The translations under genes and the position numbers were made by a program. 5,902 nt of DNA, from assembly GCA_020444775.1 (NCBI GenBank), contig JAGRHX010001287.1, forward strand, positions 1-5,902, written 5' to 3'. The notes beneath the pieces are model-generated. The model was given only the letters and a program-made list of their open reading frames with translations. It did not search any database and was not told the DNA's origin. Below are positions 4,840 to 5,902 of this stretch, piece after piece (the stretch's first letter is position 1; each line of letters starts with the position of its first letter). Origin of the DNA: Gammaproteobacteria bacterium. GTDB taxonomy: Bacteria > Pseudomonadota > Gammaproteobacteria > HK1.

Positions 4840-5902
4840 CTACTGGGCCGCCGCCGCGCTCTCGGCCGGCCGACGTGGACGTCGACGCCGACGACGCTTG
4901 CGCGCGCCGTCCGCGCTGGCGGCCTCGGTCCGACCATCGGCCTTCGCGGCCTTCGGGCTTTTCTCGGCCTTCTCGGCAGAGGACTGGCCGGCCGCCGCGT
5001 CACGAGTCTTGGGTTTGCCGTTTGCATTCGCCTTGCCGGCACCCTTGGCCTGCCCTTTACTCTGTCCCCGAGAGGCCTGTGACTTCTCCTTCGGCGGTCG
5101 ACCTTGCTTCGCCTCGGTCCGGCGACCCTTGCCACGCCCGGAACGTCCACCTCTGGCCGTCCTCGGCGCACCCGCGGATGCCTTCGACTCTGTGCCGCGT
5201 GACTCCTGGGCCGGTGCCGGCTGCGTGAGAAGATCCTGACGCTCGGATTCTCCGGCGGCCTGGAACTGCGTCCACCAGTCGGCGTAATCCTGCACGTCGT
5301 TTTCACCAGCCTGGGCGCGTAGCAGCAGGAAGTCGTAGGCCGCCCGAAATCGCGGCCGACTCAGCAACTGCGCGGTGCGTTGACCACGCCGCTGCAACAA
5401 GCGTGGCTGAAAGCCCCAGATCTCTCGCGCCACCAGGGCGAAACGCCGCGGCAGGGAAACGTGCTCGATCTGCCGGGCAATCACATCCACGCCGGCGGAC
5501 TCAATGGCCGCCTGCTCACCGATTCCCTGAGCCACATACGCCTGGGTGTCACGCACCACCGGCTCCCAGAGCAGCGCAGCGAACAGGAATGCCGGCGTTA
5601 CCGGCTTGCCATCGGCGATTCGCGTGTCGGTGTTCTCGAGCGCCTGCATGACGAAACGCTCGGCGGTGCCACCGATGTCATCATCCTCCAGACAGGCCGC
5701 CGTTTCCGGGCAGATGAATTCGAGCAGGCGGTAGCGCTTGAGGATGGCGTAGCTCTTCAGCCCGTGACCACCCATGAACAGCTTCAGGGTCTCGTCGTAG
5801 AGACGTGCCGGCGGGATATCCGCGAGCAGGTTGGCACAGTCACAAATGGCGCGTTCGGATTCCGTGGCAATACGGAAATTCAGCTTCGCTGCAAATCGCA
5901 GC
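4840..5902 (-). CDS. pcnB: Poly(A) polymerase I, C-terminal part (5' end outside window)
   Basis: Adds poly(A) tails to RNA 3' ends, promoting RNA decay; in E. coli it also controls ColE1-type plasmid copy number. Only the last 353 residues are in the window, so the N-terminal nucleotidyltransferase core with its catalytic aspartates is outside it. The visible part starts within the conserved RAxRFAAKL motif (LRFAAKLNF), followed by PARLYDETLKLF and GGHGLKSYAILKRY, then NTDTRIADGKPVTPAFLFAALLW, all close to E. coli PcnB. The helical RNA-binding region runs to about window residue 215 (YADWWTQFQ). From about residue 226 to the end is a low-complexity tail of nearly 130 residues rich in Lys, Arg, Gly, Ala and Ser. 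It ends in RKRRRRRRPRRP and an alanine run. E. coli has a shorter Arg-rich tail, so this one is expanded. The gene ends in TAG, with the same frame open for 40 further codons. It leads the folK and kinase genes. Confidence 0.95.
   Translation of the reverse strand, partial: LRFAAKLNFRIATESERAICDCANLLADIPPARLYDETLKLFMGGHGLKSYAILKRYRLLEFICPETAACLEDDDIGGTAERFVMQALENTDTRIADGKPVTPAFLFAALLWEPVVRDTQAYVAQGIGEQAAIESAGVDVIARQIEHVSLPRRFALVAREIWGFQPRLLQRRGQRTAQLLSRPRFRAAYDFLLLRAQAGENDVQDYADWWTQFQAAGESERQDLLTQPAPAQESRGTESKASAGAPRTARGGRSGRGKGRRTEAKQGRPPKEKSQASRGQSKGQAKGAGKANANGKPKTRDAAAGQSSAEKAEKSPKAAKADGRTEAASADGARKRRRRRRPRRPAESAAAAQ

Noticed and set aside
4746..5306. A 186-codon minus-strand frame and plus-strand frames over the pcnB tail
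   Set aside because: They overlap the pcnB low-complexity tail in other frames. Their Arg/Pro/Ala-rich products follow from repetitive GC-rich codons.
1..5902. tRNA, rRNA, CRISPR or insertion-sequence features
   Set aside because: By eye I found no tRNA arm pattern, no regularly spaced repeat array, no transposase fragment and no terminal inverted repeats with target duplications. An RNA covariance search was not possible here.

Overview
The window looks like chromosomal DNA of a GC-rich gammaproteobacterium. The best evidence is a minus-strand cluster, pcnB > folK > deoxynucleoside kinase, at positions 5902 down to 3488. pcnB and folK are neighbours in Pseudomonas and related gammaproteobacteria, and the visible PcnB sequence resembles E. 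coli PcnB until its C-terminal tail. I cannot place the organism below class level. A membrane protein with an ENPYAPP-like N-terminus would fit Xanthomonadales-type bacteria, but that is weak evidence.

Layout, left to right. Positions 1-35 hold a perfect 16-bp palindrome. Positions 129-632 (+) encode a four-helix membrane protein of unknown function. After a 261-bp spacer, 894-1448 (+) encodes a soluble helical protein I do not recognise. It converges on 1482-2480 (-), a zinc-independent NADPH:quinone oxidoreductase of the medium-chain dehydrogenase/reductase superfamily. Positions 2514-2943 have no convincing gene but contain several inverted and direct repeats. A 74-codon orphan gene (2944-3168, -) follows, then an AT-richer stretch (3169-3487) with no convincing gene. 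The conserved cluster starts at 3488: deoxynucleoside kinase (3488-4171), folK (4176-4730) and the 3' part of pcnB (4840-5902, cut by the window edge), all on the minus strand.

The three cluster genes are closely packed and probably co-transcribed. They act in separate processes: RNA 3' polyadenylation, folate synthesis and deoxynucleoside salvage. In Pseudomonas the downstream neighbours are pantothenate genes (panB, panC). Here the kinase is followed by orphan and non-coding DNA instead.

The most interesting structural point is the pcnB-folK junction. The amber stop of pcnB is followed in the same frame by 40 open codons that end inside the start of folK. This suggests a truncated ancestral tail, stop-codon readthrough, or a small coupling ORF. 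PcnB also carries an unusually long, low-complexity basic tail. I see no convincing mobile element, CRISPR array, RNA gene or defence system, and nothing that clearly amounts to a new multi-gene system.
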